64,000 bases of DNA from Amycolatopsis sp. NBC_00345 (GCF_036116635.1 NZ_CP107995.1:6138001-6202000); one strand, 5' to 3'. Shown: positions 1 through 9,142, counted from the stretch's first letter. Program-made: numbers and translations. The notes: generated from the letters alone by a model not told the origin.

Positions 1-960
1 CAACGGACCACGGACGAAGCCGCCCTGCTCGCCCTGGCCGCGCAGGCGGCCCCGGAAGCACTCCGGACCGCCGGTCGGCGGCTGGCCGCCTACTGGGACC
101 TGGACAGCACTCCGCCGGCTGATCACCAGCGGCGCGAGCTGCATCCGGTACGGCGGCTGGATATCACCCACCGCCGTGACGGCAGTGCCAGGTTCGCCGG
201 CGAACTGGACCCCGATACCACCGCCATCCTGGACGGCCTTCTCGGCCCCTTGGCCAAACCCCGTACCGATCCTGGCACGGGCGGCCCCGACCCACGCACC
301 GCGGCCGAACGTCGCGGTGACGCTTTGGCTGACATCATCGGCCTCGCCGCCCGCTGCGATGACCTTTCCGTGCAAGGTGGGGAGCGGGCGGTGATGATCG
401 TGACCGTCACACTGGCCGAACTCGAGGGCCGTCTGGCCGACGCACTGGTGACCGTTCCCGGGCTTTGCAGTGTGGACGAGCTCCGCCGGTATGCGTGCGA
501 AGCGAAGGTGGTACCGGCCGTGTTCGGCACAGACGGTCAGCCACTGCATCTCGGCCGTTCCGCGCGGCTGGCCAGCCCGGCTCAACGACACGCACTCGCC
601 TTGCGGGACAAAGGATGCGCCCACCCGGGATGTGACCGCGGACCGAAATGGTGCACCGCGCACCACCTGATCCCGTGGGAGCGGGGTGGATCTACCGACC
701 TGGACAACCTGGTCCTGCTCTGCCCCCGTCACCACCGGCAGACCCACCACGGCGGCTGGACCGTCCGAATGCGCGATGGAATACCCGAGTTCCTACCACC
801 CGCCTGGCTCGACCCTGACCGTACGCCGCGGCGCAACCACGTCCACGACACCGCACCACGACATCATCAGCGCACCCGGCACCGGCAGACACGGCACCGT
901 GACTTCCATTATGGACGGACGAACGCGTCCGCCCGGGAGGGCGCCACAACGACACAATGA
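1..960 (+). CDS. DUF222/HNH endonuclease signature protein (13E12-type), 5' end outside window
   Basis: The reading frame is open from the first base, so the start lies upstream of the window. The visible 319 residues show the end of a DUF222-type helical region followed by an HNH nuclease module near the C-terminus (about residues 205-255). The zinc/metal motifs CAHPGC, HHLIPWERGG and LCPRHH are intact. The protein resembles the actinobacterial 13E12 repeat family, which is widespread and often multicopy; its biological role is not settled. The tail after the HNH is short, histidine/arginine-rich and probably disordered. I am confident of the family, not of any cellular role. Confidence 0.88.
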   Translation, partial: QRTTDEAALLALAAQAAPEALRTAGRRLAAYWDLDSTPPADHQRRELHPVRRLDITHRRDGSARFAGELDPDTTAILDGLLGPLAKPRTDPGTGGPDPRTAAERRGDALADIIGLAARCDDLSVQGGERAVMIVTVTLAELEGRLADALVTVPGLCSVDELRRYACEAKVVPAVFGTDGQPLHLGRSARLASPAQRHALALRDKGCAHPGCDRGPKWCTAHHLIPWERGGSTDLDNLVLLCPRHHRQTHHGGWTVRMRDGIPEFLPPAWLDPDRTPRRNHVHDTAPRHHQRTRHRQTRHRDFHYGRTNASAREGATTTQ

Positions 961-981
961 CCACCCCGCAGCTTCGGAGCA

Positions 982-1782
982 CTACTGCGACTTCGACATC
1001 TCCAGCGACAGCGGCTTCCCGGTCTCCAGCAAGGACTTGAGGTTCGACAGCACCGCCGCCCAGCCGCCGGAGACGTCGCGGTGGGCCTTGGCGTCGGCGA
1101 GGTCGGTGTGGGTCACGGTGAGGCGCACGACGCCCTGGTACGGCTGGATGTCGAAGGCCGCGCGGGAGGGCTGCTGGTCCTCCGGCCCGTTCGGGTCGTA
1201 CCAGGTGGTGACGAGCCGCTTCGGCGGCACGCTCTCGATCACCTCGCCCTTGACGTCGGCGACGCCCGATCCGTCAAGGCGCACGTGGGCCCAGTTCGAA
1301 CCCTCCTGCCAGTCGGATTCGTTGCGGTGGCCCCAGTACTGCGCGGTGATGTCCGCGTCGGTAAGCGCTTCCCAGACCTTCTCCGGCGTGCTCTCGATGT
1401 AGGTGACGTAGACGAAACTCGGCTTGTCGCTCATGTTTTCCTCTGCTCGGCGTTTGACGGCGCTCAGTGCGTGCAGCCGGGGGCGTTCGAACTTCCCGAC
1501 CCACCGCTCCTGCATCTCGTGCAGCGGCACGGGGTTCAGGTAGTGCAGCTTCTCCCGGCCACGGCGGACCGTGCTGACCAGGTTCGCCGCTTCGAGGACG
1601 GCGAGGTGCTGCGTCGCCGACTGGCGCGTCATGTCCACGCGCCGGCACAGCTCGTTCAGCGTCAGGCCGTTGTCCTCGTGCAGCTGGTCGAGCAGGTAGC
1701 GCCGGGTCGGGTCGGCCAGCGCCTTGAAGACTTTGTCCAGCTCCGGTTGCACACACACAGTAAGGCAGTCAAATGCCTGCAT
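982..1782 (-). CDS. ArsR-family HTH regulator fused to SRPBCC (AHSA1-like) domain
   Basis: This 266-residue protein has two parts. Residues about 12-100 are an ArsR-type winged helix (motifs LADPTRRYLL and ATQHLAVLEAANLV). Residues about 117-260 are an SRPBCC/AHSA1-like lipid- or ligand-binding fold (YIESTPEKVWEAL, WYDPNG). No ArsR metal-binding cysteine pair is visible in the HTH, so ligand sensing by the SRPBCC half is more likely than metal sensing; this is inference. An internal in-frame ATG at 1434 has a GAGGA-type ribosome site, so the SRPBCC half may also be made alone. The start at 1782 has GAGG upstream, but a GTG at 1749 is an alternative because an operator-like repeat overlaps the first codons. 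Confidence 0.85.
   Translation of the reverse strand: MQAFDCLTVCVQPELDKVFKALADPTRRYLLDQLHEDNGLTLNELCRRVDMTRQSATQHLAVLEAANLVSTVRRGREKLHYLNPVPLHEMQERWVGKFERPRLHALSAVKRRAEENMSDKPSFVYVTYIESTPEKVWEALTDADITAQYWGHRNESDWQEGSNWAHVRLDGSGVADVKGEVIESVPPKRLVTTWYDPNGPEDQQPSRAAFDIQPYQGVVRLTVTHTDLADAKAHRDVSGGWAAVLSNLKSLLETGKPLSLEMSKSQ
1763..1778. promoter_or_regulatory. Inverted repeat at the start of the ArsR-SRPBCC gene, possible autoregulatory operator
   Basis: AGGCA and TGCCT form an inverted repeat separated by six bases. It lies within the first codons of the longest ArsR reading frame, where an ArsR-type autorepressor site is often found. This is a pattern match only. If it is a true operator, the real start is probably the downstream GTG at 1749. 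Confidence 0.35.
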
Positions 1783-2053
1783 GTCAAGTCCTCGGGTTAC
1801 CGACCTGGTGAAACGGCCTTCAGTTCCGCGCTACCGCGACGCGCGGTCGATGCGGGCGACCACCTTGTCGGAGCTCTGACGCAACGCGTGCAACTCTTCC
1901 GATCCTGGCGACTACCGCGCCCGCGGCCTCGACCAGCCCTACTCACCTACGACTACGTCCTGCGCCTCGAGTGAAAGAGGCCACGGTCCGGCCACCGCAT
2001 CTACGCAACTCTTACGGACGCAGAGCCTGCACACGCTGAAGTAGGTTCGGTTC

Positions 2054-3202
2054 ATGCGAATTCTCTTCAGCGCCACCCCCGCATACGGCCACGTTCTGCC
2101 GTTGGGCTCGTTGATGCGGGCCGCGGTCGAGGCCGGGCACGCCGTCGCGCTGGCGACCAGCGCCGGTGCGCGGGACACGGTCGGCCCGGAGCTCCCCGAA
2201 GAAGTGGAGTTCCTGGCCGCGGGGGTCATGCCGATGGAGTTCTCCCTGGACGCGGCCAGCCGCACCGGCGCGGACCCGTTCCACCCAGGGCCCGAGCTGA
2301 TCGGGGAGATCTTCGGTGGCTCCCGCGTGGCCCTCGGCGGCGCTGAAACGATCAGCCTCGCCCGCGAGTGGGCGCCCGACCTGATCGTGGCCGAAATCTT
2401 CGACGCGATCGGCCCGATGGTCGCGGCGGCGCTCAGCATTCCTTGGTACCAGGTCGGTTTCGGGCCCGCGACGCCCGCGGTGATCACCGAAATCGAGCGC
2501 GTCGCGGCTTCGCGCTATCGGGACGCCGGGCTGACTCGCGCCGAGCCGCTGGCCTACCTCGACCCGTGCCCGCCGCAGCTGCAGGACCCGGACTGGTCCA
2601 ACCGCGTTCCCGTGCTGCCGCTGCGGACGCAAGCCCACCGGCGCCCCCGCGACCTGGCCTTCGAGCTGCCCGCCTTCACGAATCCGGCGCGGCCCACGGT
2701 GCTGGTCACGCTGGGCACGATCTTCTCCGACCCGCAGGTGCTCGAGACGACCGTCGCGGCGCTGGCGGGCCTCGAGGTCAACGTGATCGCCACCGTGGGC
2801 TCGTCACTCAAGGACCCGAACGCGGATGGCCCCCGGCCGGGCGCGCGAACCGACGGGGTCGAGGTGGGTTACGTGCCGTTCGTGCCGCTCGGCCAGCTGC
2901 TCGACCGAGCGGACCTGGTGGTCGGCGCCGGTGGGGCGGGCACCGTCCTCGGCGCCCTGGCGCACGGTCTTCCCCTGGTGCTGTGGCCGCAGGGCGCCGA
3001 TCAGCCGATCAACGCCGCCCGCGCCGCCGCGGCCGGAGTGGCCATCACCATCGAGCGCGCGGACGAGATCACTTCGGCCGTGCGGCGGATACTGGAGGAG
3101 GACACCTTCCGCGATCGCGCCAAGGCCGCCGCCGCGGAGAATGACGCTCGCCTCAGCCCCGCCGACACCGTCAAGGAAATCACCGAGGGAGCGTTGGGAT
3201 GA
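2054..3202 (+). CDS. UGT-like (GT1, GT-B fold) glycosyltransferase
   Basis: The 382-residue protein starts with the GT-B pattern of natural-product glycosyltransferases (RILFSATPAYGHVLPLGSLM). It carries the C-terminal nucleotide-sugar signature around residues 280-325 (FVPLGQLLDRADLVVGAGG, then GLPLVLWPQGADQP). This is the MGT/macrolide-glycosyltransferase type that moves a sugar from NDP-sugar to a small hydrophobic acceptor in the cytoplasm. No aglycone synthase lies nearby, so a detoxification or tailoring role is equally possible. Its stop overlaps the next start by four bases (ATGA), indicating translational coupling to the small membrane protein. Confidence 0.87.
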   Translation: MRILFSATPAYGHVLPLGSLMRAAVEAGHAVALATSAGARDTVGPELPEEVEFLAAGVMPMEFSLDAASRTGADPFHPGPELIGEIFGGSRVALGGAETISLAREWAPDLIVAEIFDAIGPMVAAALSIPWYQVGFGPATPAVITEIERVAASRYRDAGLTRAEPLAYLDPCPPQLQDPDWSNRVPVLPLRTQAHRRPRDLAFELPAFTNPARPTVLVTLGTIFSDPQVLETTVAALAGLEVNVIATVGSSLKDPNADGPRPGARTDGVEVGYVPFVPLGQLLDRADLVVGAGGAGTVLGALAHGLPLVLWPQGADQPINAARAAAAGVAITIERADEITSAVRRILEEDTFRDRAKAAAAENDARLSPADTVKEITEGALG

Positions 3203-3717
3203 CCGCCGGACGGCAGCCGCCGCGGGTGAACGCCGTGCTCAGGGCCTGGGCAGTGGCGGCCACCGTCAGCGGGCTGCCGTCGACGGTGCACGCGCTGGTC
3301 ACGAGGCGTGACCCGCTGGCGGCGACGCGCGCGGCGGGCACGCTGCTGCCCGGCGGCCGGGCGAGCGTGCTCGGCGGCACCGTCGCGCACCTCGTGGTCT
3401 CCGCGGGCTGGACGGCCGTGCTCGCCGGCTTGGACCGGCGCCGTCCGTTGTCGGTCGCGGACGGGCTGACGGCGGGCGCGGTGATCGCCGCGCTGGACCT
3501 GGGGCTGGCCAGCCGGCGTTACCCCGCGATCCGCGCCCTGCCGCAGCTGCCGCAATGGCTGGACCACCTCGCGTACGGCGCGCTCACCGCCGCTTCGCTC
3601 AAAGCAGCTCGGGACGCAGAGCCGGAGCCGCCATCGCTTCGTCGAACGGGAACATCGGCCGCTCGATCGCGACGTGCCCGAGGCGCAGGAGATCCTGGTC
3701 GACGCCGCCGGGCGTGA
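3199..3717 (+). CDS. Small hydrophobic protein coupled to the glycosyltransferase, function unknown
   Basis: The ATG overlaps the upstream glycosyltransferase stop. The first 135 residues are rich in Ala, Leu and Gly and contain probable membrane helices, with motifs such as SGLPSTVHALV and YPAIRALPQLPQWLDH of a kind seen in uncharacterised actinobacterial membrane proteins. The last 40 residues (after about LKAARDAEPEPP) are Arg/Ser-rich and are simply the antisense reading of the convergent M81 peptidase gene, which this frame overlaps by 119 bases. The natural stop may have been lost, or the tail may be tolerated. No function is claimed. Confidence 0.65.
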   Translation: MTAGRQPPRVNAVLRAWAVAATVSGLPSTVHALVTRRDPLAATRAAGTLLPGGRASVLGGTVAHLVVSAGWTAVLAGLDRRRPLSVADGLTAGAVIAALDLGLASRRYPAIRALPQLPQWLDHLAYGALTAASLKAARDAEPEPPSLRRTGTSAARSRRARGAGDPGRRRRA

Positions 3718-5071
3718 GCGCGAGCAGCCAGTCCGCCGCCATCTCGTACAGCTCCGGCTCGAGGTAGCCGATCTTGACGATCACGACCTCGGCCTCGCGC
3801 GGGCGCAGGCCGAGGGCGAGAAAGTCCGACTCCAGGTGGTACGGCTTGCGGCGCGCCGTCACGATCACCCGCAGGCCGCCGACGGCGAGCGCCACGGCCG
3901 TGCCCGCGACCGGGTCGGTGTCGTCGATCGCCACGACCCGCGCGGTCATCGGCACCGGGCCGTGTGGAGCGGCGTCGACCTTCCCGCCCAGCTCCACCGT
4001 CACGGTCGCGCCGAGCCCGGCTTCGACGGCGGCGGCCACGGCGGCCGGGTCCACGATCGCCGCGTACAGCGTCGTCAGCTCGGAGTCCACAATGGCCGGT
4101 GTGCGCAGCAGCACGTCCAGCGTCCATGACGTGTCCCCCGCCCCGCCCGCGGTCGGGTTGTCCCCGGAATCGCTGATGAAAAACGGGCGTTCGGCCGATT
4201 TCACCGCCTGCTCCAGGCATTCCGGCAGGGTTCCGGTGGGGGCGACGAAGGCGAAGTCGCGGCGAGCGTCCCAATAGGACTGCGCCAGCCGGGTTGCCTC
4301 GGCGGTGATCACGTCCTCGTCGTCACCGGTGACGACCACGGCGGCCTGGCAGCGCGGCTCGTCCGCCCACGCGTAGCCGACCCAGATGGCCGCGTCCAGC
4401 ACACCGTCGAGCGCTTCGACCTCGTCCACGGCGGCGTAAACGCTCTTCGCCGGCTCCAGCCGCGTGCTCGTCTTCTCACCCGGCAACAGCACGGGCACCT
4501 GCAGCCACGCCTTCTTCGGCTTCCCGCCGGAACGCAGCCGCGCGACCAGGTTGCGAGCCGCGCGCTCACGCGTGTCCCACGCGTCGGTGTGCGGGGCCTT
4601 GCGGTAACAGGTGATCAGGTCCAGCGCCGTGGCCAGCTCACGCGAGACGTTGCCGTGCAGGTCCATCGACGCCGAGACCAGCACGTCCGGTCCCACGATC
4701 GCCCGCACTTGCGCCGCCAGCTCGCCTTCGGCGTCCGTGCGGCCGACCACGCTCATCGCGCCGTGAATGTCGAAGAACAGCCCATCGAGGCCCTCGGCCG
4801 CACGCAGCCGTTCCAGGATTTCGCCGGACAGCTCGGCGTACGCCTCCTCGGTCACCGCGCCGCCGGGCAGCGAGCGGGCGTGCACCAGCGGCACCCACTC
4901 GACGCCGTCCGTCCACTCGGGAAGCTCCCGCAGGAAGTCGTACCGCGCCAGCAGCTCGTCGCCCCGGGTCACATGGAAGTCGTCCACAGTGGATCGATGC
5001 GGCGAGAACGTGCTCGACTCGATGGCGATCCCGGTGATCCCGACCCGCAGTTTCCGCCCCGTTGTTGTCAT
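3599..5071 (-). CDS. M81-family (MlrC-like) metallopeptidase
   Basis: This 490-residue protein matches the MlrC/M81 family (DUF1485 N-terminal part plus MlrC C-terminal part). Visible marks are GIAIESSTFSP at the N-terminus, FDIHGAM at about 160, SMDLHGNVS at about 145 and DSGDNPTAGG at about 300, which carry the expected Asp/His metal ligands. MlrC itself cleaves linearised microcystin peptides; most relatives have unknown substrates. The start overlaps the stop of the ROK regulator by four bases, so the two are co-translated. Its position beside a peptide-type ABC importer and a ROK kinase suggests intracellular breakdown of an imported, possibly glycosylated, peptide-like compound. Confidence 0.88.
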   Translation of the reverse strand: MTTTGRKLRVGITGIAIESSTFSPHRSTVDDFHVTRGDELLARYDFLRELPEWTDGVEWVPLVHARSLPGGAVTEEAYAELSGEILERLRAAEGLDGLFFDIHGAMSVVGRTDAEGELAAQVRAIVGPDVLVSASMDLHGNVSRELATALDLITCYRKAPHTDAWDTRERAARNLVARLRSGGKPKKAWLQVPVLLPGEKTSTRLEPAKSVYAAVDEVEALDGVLDAAIWVGYAWADEPRCQAAVVVTGDDEDVITAEATRLAQSYWDARRDFAFVAPTGTLPECLEQAVKSAERPFFISDSGDNPTAGGAGDTSWTLDVLLRTPAIVDSELTTLYAAIVDPAAVAAAVEAGLGATVTVELGGKVDAAPHGPVPMTARVVAIDDTDPVAGTAVALAVGGLRVIVTARRKPYHLESDFLALGLRPREAEVVIVKIGYLEPELYEMAADWLLALTPGGVDQDLLRLGHVAIERPMFPFDEAMAAPALRPELL

Positions 5072-6225
5072 CGACCGCTCCGTATCGCTTCGTCGAACAC
5101 CTCGTCCAGCACCAGCGCGCCCGCGCCGTACAGCCCCGCGTCCGCGCCGAAGCGCACGCGGTCGATCCTCAGTTCCCTGGTCGCCAGCGGCAGGCAGCGT
5201 TCGTAGAGCGCGCCGCGCACGGCGGCCATGAACGCCTCCGAGCCGGACAGCGCGCCGCCGAGCAGCACCTCGTCCGGATTGCTGAAGTTGACCACCGTGG
5301 CCAGCACCTCGCCCAGCTGCAGCCCGGCGCGCCGGACGGCCGTGGTCGCCGCCGGGTGGCCGTCCTCCGCGGTGGCCATCACCTGCGCGGTACTCGCCAC
5401 GTCGACCCCCTGCTCACGCAGCTGGGCGACCAGCGCCGCGCCGCTCGCCACCGTCTCCAGGCAGCCGCGGTTGCCGCAGGTGCACGGCCGCTCACCGGCC
5501 ACCGGCACGCGCACGTGGCTGATGTCGCCGGCCACCCCGGCGCGGCCTCGGTAGAGCCGGCCGGCCATCACCAGGCCGGAGCCGATGCCCGTGCCCGCCT
5601 TGACCACGAGCAGGGTCCGCCCGGGCGAGCCGGCCACGGACTCGCCCAGCGCCAGCAGATTCGCGTCGTTGTCCACGGCCACGGGCTGCTCGAAGTGCTC
5701 GCGCAGCGCCTCGCGCACCGCGAACCCGCGCCAGCCCGGCATCCGGGACGGCAGCGTCATCGTGCCCGCGCCGACGTCGACCGGGCCGGGGAACGCGACC
5801 CCGACGCCGAGCGAGCGACCGGGGCAGTCCGCTTCCGCCGCGACCTCGCGCACGGCCGCGGCGAACTCCGTGACGACCTCTTCCGGCTCCCGGTTGATGT
5901 CCAGCGGCCGCTCGTCGACGTGCAGCAGCGTGCCGGCGATGTCGAGGGCGCCGATGCGGACGTGGCGTGAGCCGACGTCGGCCGCCCAGACGTGGCCGAA
6001 CCCTGCGTTCACCGACAGCAGCTTCGGCCGCCGGCCGCCAGCGGACCGGCCCTCGCCGTGCTCCGTGAGCACCCCCGCGGCCAGCAACGCCTGCGTGCGC
6101 ACGGAAATCGTGGACTGCGGCAGCCCGAGCACCCGCGCGAGGTCCACCCGGGACACCGCGTGCTCGTGCGCGATCAGCCAGAGCAGGCGCAGCAGCCCGG
6201 CGGGATCGTCGGCCACGGCCGTCAC
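5068..6225 (-). CDS. ROK-family transcriptional regulator (NagC/XylR type)
   Basis: The 385-residue protein has an N-terminal winged helix (about 12-70, VSRVDLARVLGLPQSTISV) followed by a ROK sugar-binding domain with the zinc-type motif CTCGNRGCLE near residue 250. Such proteins repress sugar or amino-sugar operons and respond to a sugar ligand. It precedes the M81 peptidase in a two-gene unit and diverges from the ABC transporter at 6379, so it is the likely repressor of both. Half-sites matching this idea are seen at both ends of the divergent promoter. Confidence 0.9.
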   Translation of the reverse strand: MTAVADDPAGLLRLLWLIAHEHAVSRVDLARVLGLPQSTISVRTQALLAAGVLTEHGEGRSAGGRRPKLLSVNAGFGHVWAADVGSRHVRIGALDIAGTLLHVDERPLDINREPEEVVTEFAAAVREVAAEADCPGRSLGVGVAFPGPVDVGAGTMTLPSRMPGWRGFAVREALREHFEQPVAVDNDANLLALGESVAGSPGRTLLVVKAGTGIGSGLVMAGRLYRGRAGVAGDISHVRVPVAGERPCTCGNRGCLETVASGAALVAQLREQGVDVASTAQVMATAEDGHPAATTAVRRAGLQLGEVLATVVNFSNPDEVLLGGALSGSEAFMAAVRGALYERCLPLATRELRIDRVRFGADAGLYGAGALVLDEVFDEAIRSGR

Positions 6226-6241
6226 CTACTTAATTCAGAGC

Positions 6242-6357
6242 TGATGTAACTATCCGGAAACTCGGTGCGAAAATCGCCTCTTGGCTTTTCCTGGCACCCA
6301 TGCGACATTACACGGCAACCAGGAACCGGCCCAGTCCCCCAAGTTTGACTTACATCA
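6242..6357. promoter_or_regulatory. Divergent promoter region with paired TGATGTAA half-sites (candidate ROK operator)
   Basis: TGATGTAA occurs at 6242-6249 just upstream of the ROK regulator start. Its exact reverse complement TTACATCA occurs at 6350-6357 just upstream of the transporter gene. The two copies are in mirror orientation at the two ends of the divergent intergenic region, as expected for a repressor acting on both promoters. The assignment to the ROK protein is inferred from position. Confidence 0.4.
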
Positions 6358-6378
6358 ACCGTGTTGGAAGTGATGGCG

Positions 6379-8178
6379 ATGGCTCGACACCCGTGGCGCA
6401 CCGCGCTCGGGGTCACGCTCGCCTCCGTGCTCGCACTGTCCGGCTGCGCGGGCAGCCAGGAGCAGCACGGCGGCGGCTCCGGAGCGCCCCGGACCGGCGG
6501 CATCGCGCGATTCGCGCTGCCGCCTTCGGCGACCCCGAACTGGATCATGCCGATCGCGATCCCCGGCTACGGGGCGAACTACAACGGGGTCATCCGGGAC
6601 ACGATGTTCGTGCCGCTGTACAACTACGACGGCAGCTCCGGTTCGGTCACTTTCGACGACCCCGGCAGCGCCGCCGACGCGCCGCGCTACTCCGCCGACG
6701 GCAAGACGGTGACGATCACGCTCAAGCCGCTCACCTGGTCCACCGGCGACCCGGTGACCAGCCGCGACGTCGAGTTCTGGCTCAACCTGGTCCGCGCGGG
6801 CAAGGACAACTGGGGCAAGTACTCCGAAGGCCTGATGCCGGACAACATCAAGGCCTTCCACGCCATCGACGACCGCACCTTCACCCTCACCCTGGACAAG
6901 GCGTACAACCCGGACTGGTTCACCGCCAACCAGCTCCGCCTGATCGTCCCGATGCCGCAACGGGCGTGGGACCGCACGAGCGCGGACGGCCCGGTCGGCG
7001 ACCACGACCGCGACCCGGCCGGTGCGAAGCAGGTGTTCGACTTCCTGGTGGGGCAGGCCAAAAAACTCGGCACCTACGCGACGAACCCGCTGTGGAAGGT
7101 CGCGGACGGGCCGTTCACGCTCACCGGGTTCACCGCCGGCGGCGAGGTGACGCTGACGAAGAACCCGAAGTACACCGGACCCGACACGGCGAAGCTGGAC
7201 ACGGTGAAGTTCCTGACCTTCACCAGTTCCTCGGCCGAGTACAACGTGCTGCGCGCGGGCGGCGTCGACTACGGCTACGTGCCCACGTCGAACCTCGGCC
7301 AGCAGCCGAAGCTGGAGTCGCAGGGCTACCGGGTCGTGCCGTGGAACGGCTGGTCCATCACCTACTCGCCGTACAACTTCAACAACCCGCGGCTGGGCAA
7401 GGTGTTCTCGCAGCTGTACGTGCGCCAGGCGCTGCAGCACGCGGTGGACCAGGACGCGATCACGTCGGTGATCTGGCGGGGCTCCGCCCGGGTGGGCTAC
7501 GGCCCGGTGCCGCAGGACAACGACACGAAGTACCTGTCCCAGCGGCAAAAGACCAACCCGTACCCGTTCGACCTCGACGCCGCCCGGAAGCTGCTGGCCG
7601 GCCATGGCTGGAAACCCGGCTCCGACGGCGTGCTCGCGTGCGCCGCGCCGGAGCTGTGCGGCGAGGGCATCGCGGCCGGCACCCGGCTCTCCCTCACCAT
7701 GCTGACCGAGTCGGGCTCCGACGAGACCGACGGCACCATGCAGGAGCTGCGGTCGCAGTTTTCGAGAATCGGCGTCGAGCTGAAGGTCAACAGCCAGCCG
7801 CTGAACACTGTGCTGGCGAACGGCACCGCGTGCGAGCCGTCCGACGCGTCGTGCTCCTGGCAGCTGTCCTACTTCGGCACGCAGGGCAGCTGGTACTTCC
7901 CGGCCAACCCCAGCGGCGAGCAGCTGTTCGCCACCGGCGCCGGGACGAACTTCGGCAGCTACAGCGACAAACACGCGGACGAGCTGATGAACGCGACGAC
8001 CCTGTCCGCCTCCGACCAGCCGATGTTCGACTACAGCGCCTACCTGACCGAGCAGCTGCCCGTGCTCTGGCTGCCCAACCCGCCGTACCAGGTTTCGGCG
8101 ATCGACACCGCGCTGCACGGCGTCAGCCAGGACCCGATCGGCGGCCTGACGCCCCAACGCTGGTTCTGGACGAGGTGA
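6379..8178 (+). CDS. ABC transporter substrate-binding lipoprotein, SBP family 5 (oligopeptide/dipeptide type)
   Basis: The 599-residue protein begins with a lipoprotein signal peptide (basic start, hydrophobic core, lipobox ALSGC with Cys at residue 23) and has the size and pattern of DppA/OppA-type proteins (AIPGYGANYNGVIRDTMF; YVRQALQHAVDQDAI). It captures a peptide or other ligand outside the membrane for the permeases encoded directly downstream. I chose the ATG at 6379 because a GGAAG site sits nine bases upstream; a GTG at 6361 in the same frame is possible. It heads the transporter operon. Confidence 0.9.
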   Translation: MARHPWRTALGVTLASVLALSGCAGSQEQHGGGSGAPRTGGIARFALPPSATPNWIMPIAIPGYGANYNGVIRDTMFVPLYNYDGSSGSVTFDDPGSAADAPRYSADGKTVTITLKPLTWSTGDPVTSRDVEFWLNLVRAGKDNWGKYSEGLMPDNIKAFHAIDDRTFTLTLDKAYNPDWFTANQLRLIVPMPQRAWDRTSADGPVGDHDRDPAGAKQVFDFLVGQAKKLGTYATNPLWKVADGPFTLTGFTAGGEVTLTKNPKYTGPDTAKLDTVKFLTFTSSSAEYNVLRAGGVDYGYVPTSNLGQQPKLESQGYRVVPWNGWSITYSPYNFNNPRLGKVFSQLYVRQALQHAVDQDAITSVIWRGSARVGYGPVPQDNDTKYLSQRQKTNPYPFDLDAARKLLAGHGWKPGSDGVLACAAPELCGEGIAAGTRLSLTMLTESGSDETDGTMQELRSQFSRIGVELKVNSQPLNTVLANGTACEPSDASCSWQLSYFGTQGSWYFPANPSGEQLFATGAGTNFGSYSDKHADELMNATTLSASDQPMFDYSAYLTEQLPVLWLPNPPYQVSAIDTALHGVSQDPIGGLTPQRWFWTR

Positions 8179-8182
8179 AGCG

Positions 8183-9142
8183 ATGACCCGGTACATCCTC
8201 CGCCGGCTGGTGCTGGCTGTGATCGTCGTCCTGCTGGTCACCGTGGTCACGTTCGTGCTGCTGCACCTGCTGCCCGGCGGGCCGGCGCGCGGCGTGCTCG
8301 GGGTGAAGGCCACGCAGGCGCAGATCGACGCGTTCAACTCCGCCCAGGGCTTCGACAAGGCGCTGCCCGTGCAGTACTGGGACTACCTGGTACGGCTGCT
8401 GCACGGCGACCTCGGCGACTCCTACACGCAGAACTCCCCCGTGACCACGCTGCTGGACGAGCGGCTGCCGAAGACGCTGCTGCTCACCGTCGTCTCCACG
8501 CTGCTGGCGATCGTCGTGGCCCTGCCCGTCGGCGTCTGGCAGGCGGTCCGCCGCGGCAAGGCGTCCGATCACGTGACGACGGCGTTCACCTTCGTGCTGT
8601 ACGCGACGCCGGTGTTCTTCCTGTCGCTGGTGCTGATCATCCTGTTCGCGCAAGTGCTGCCGTGGTTCCCGGCGCAGGCCGCGCAGGGCGAGACGATCAG
8701 CGAGCTGCTGTCCCAGCCGGGTTCCCTGGTGCTGCCGATGCTCGCCGGGACCGGTGCGGCGCTGGCCGCGTTCAGCCGGTACATGCGGGCGTCAACACTG
8801 GACAACCTGGCCGAGGACTACGTCCGCACGGCGCGGGCGAAGGGCACGCCGGAGCGCACGATCATCTGGCGGCACGTCTGGCCCAACTCGCTGACCGCGG
8901 TGGTCTCGATGCTCGGGTACTACGTGCCCTCGGTGTTCGCCGGCTCGCTGGTGGTGGAGTCGATGTTCAACTACCCCGGCATCGGGCTGCTGTTCTGGAC
9001 GGCCGCGCGTAACGCCGACTTCCCGGTGCTGCTCGGCGTGGTGCTGGTGATCGCGATCGCGACGGTGGTCGGCTCGCTGCTCGCGGACCTGCTGCAGCTG
9101 CTCATCGACCCGCGCGTGCGGGTGAAGGGGGCGCGGTCATGA
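8183..9142 (+). CDS. ABC transporter permease, DppB/OppB type
   Basis: The 319-residue membrane protein has an N-terminal helix, a periplasmic-type loop (residues about 30-95) and about five further helices, as in DppB. The EAA loop that contacts the ATPase is visible at about residue 210 (RTARAKGTPERTIIWRHVW). It starts four bases after the binding-protein gene and ends overlapping the second permease, so it is co-transcribed. It forms the transmembrane channel with the next gene product. Confidence 0.92.
   Translation: MTRYILRRLVLAVIVVLLVTVVTFVLLHLLPGGPARGVLGVKATQAQIDAFNSAQGFDKALPVQYWDYLVRLLHGDLGDSYTQNSPVTTLLDERLPKTLLLTVVSTLLAIVVALPVGVWQAVRRGKASDHVTTAFTFVLYATPVFFLSLVLIILFAQVLPWFPAQAAQGETISELLSQPGSLVLPMLAGTGAALAAFSRYMRASTLDNLAEDYVRTARAKGTPERTIIWRHVWPNSLTAVVSMLGYYVPSVFAGSLVVESMFNYPGIGLLFWTAARNADFPVLLGVVLVIAIATVVGSLLADLLQLLIDPRVRVKGARS

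Noticed and set aside
1783..2053. Possible small gene remnant on the minus strand (ELHALRQSSDKVVARIDRAS)
   Set aside because: The stretch looks protein-like but is short, has a stop just upstream and could not be tied to a family.
2054..3202. Glycosyltransferase taken as a sign of an antibiotic gene cluster
   Set aside because: No polyketide synthase, peptide synthetase or deoxysugar genes lie within reach.
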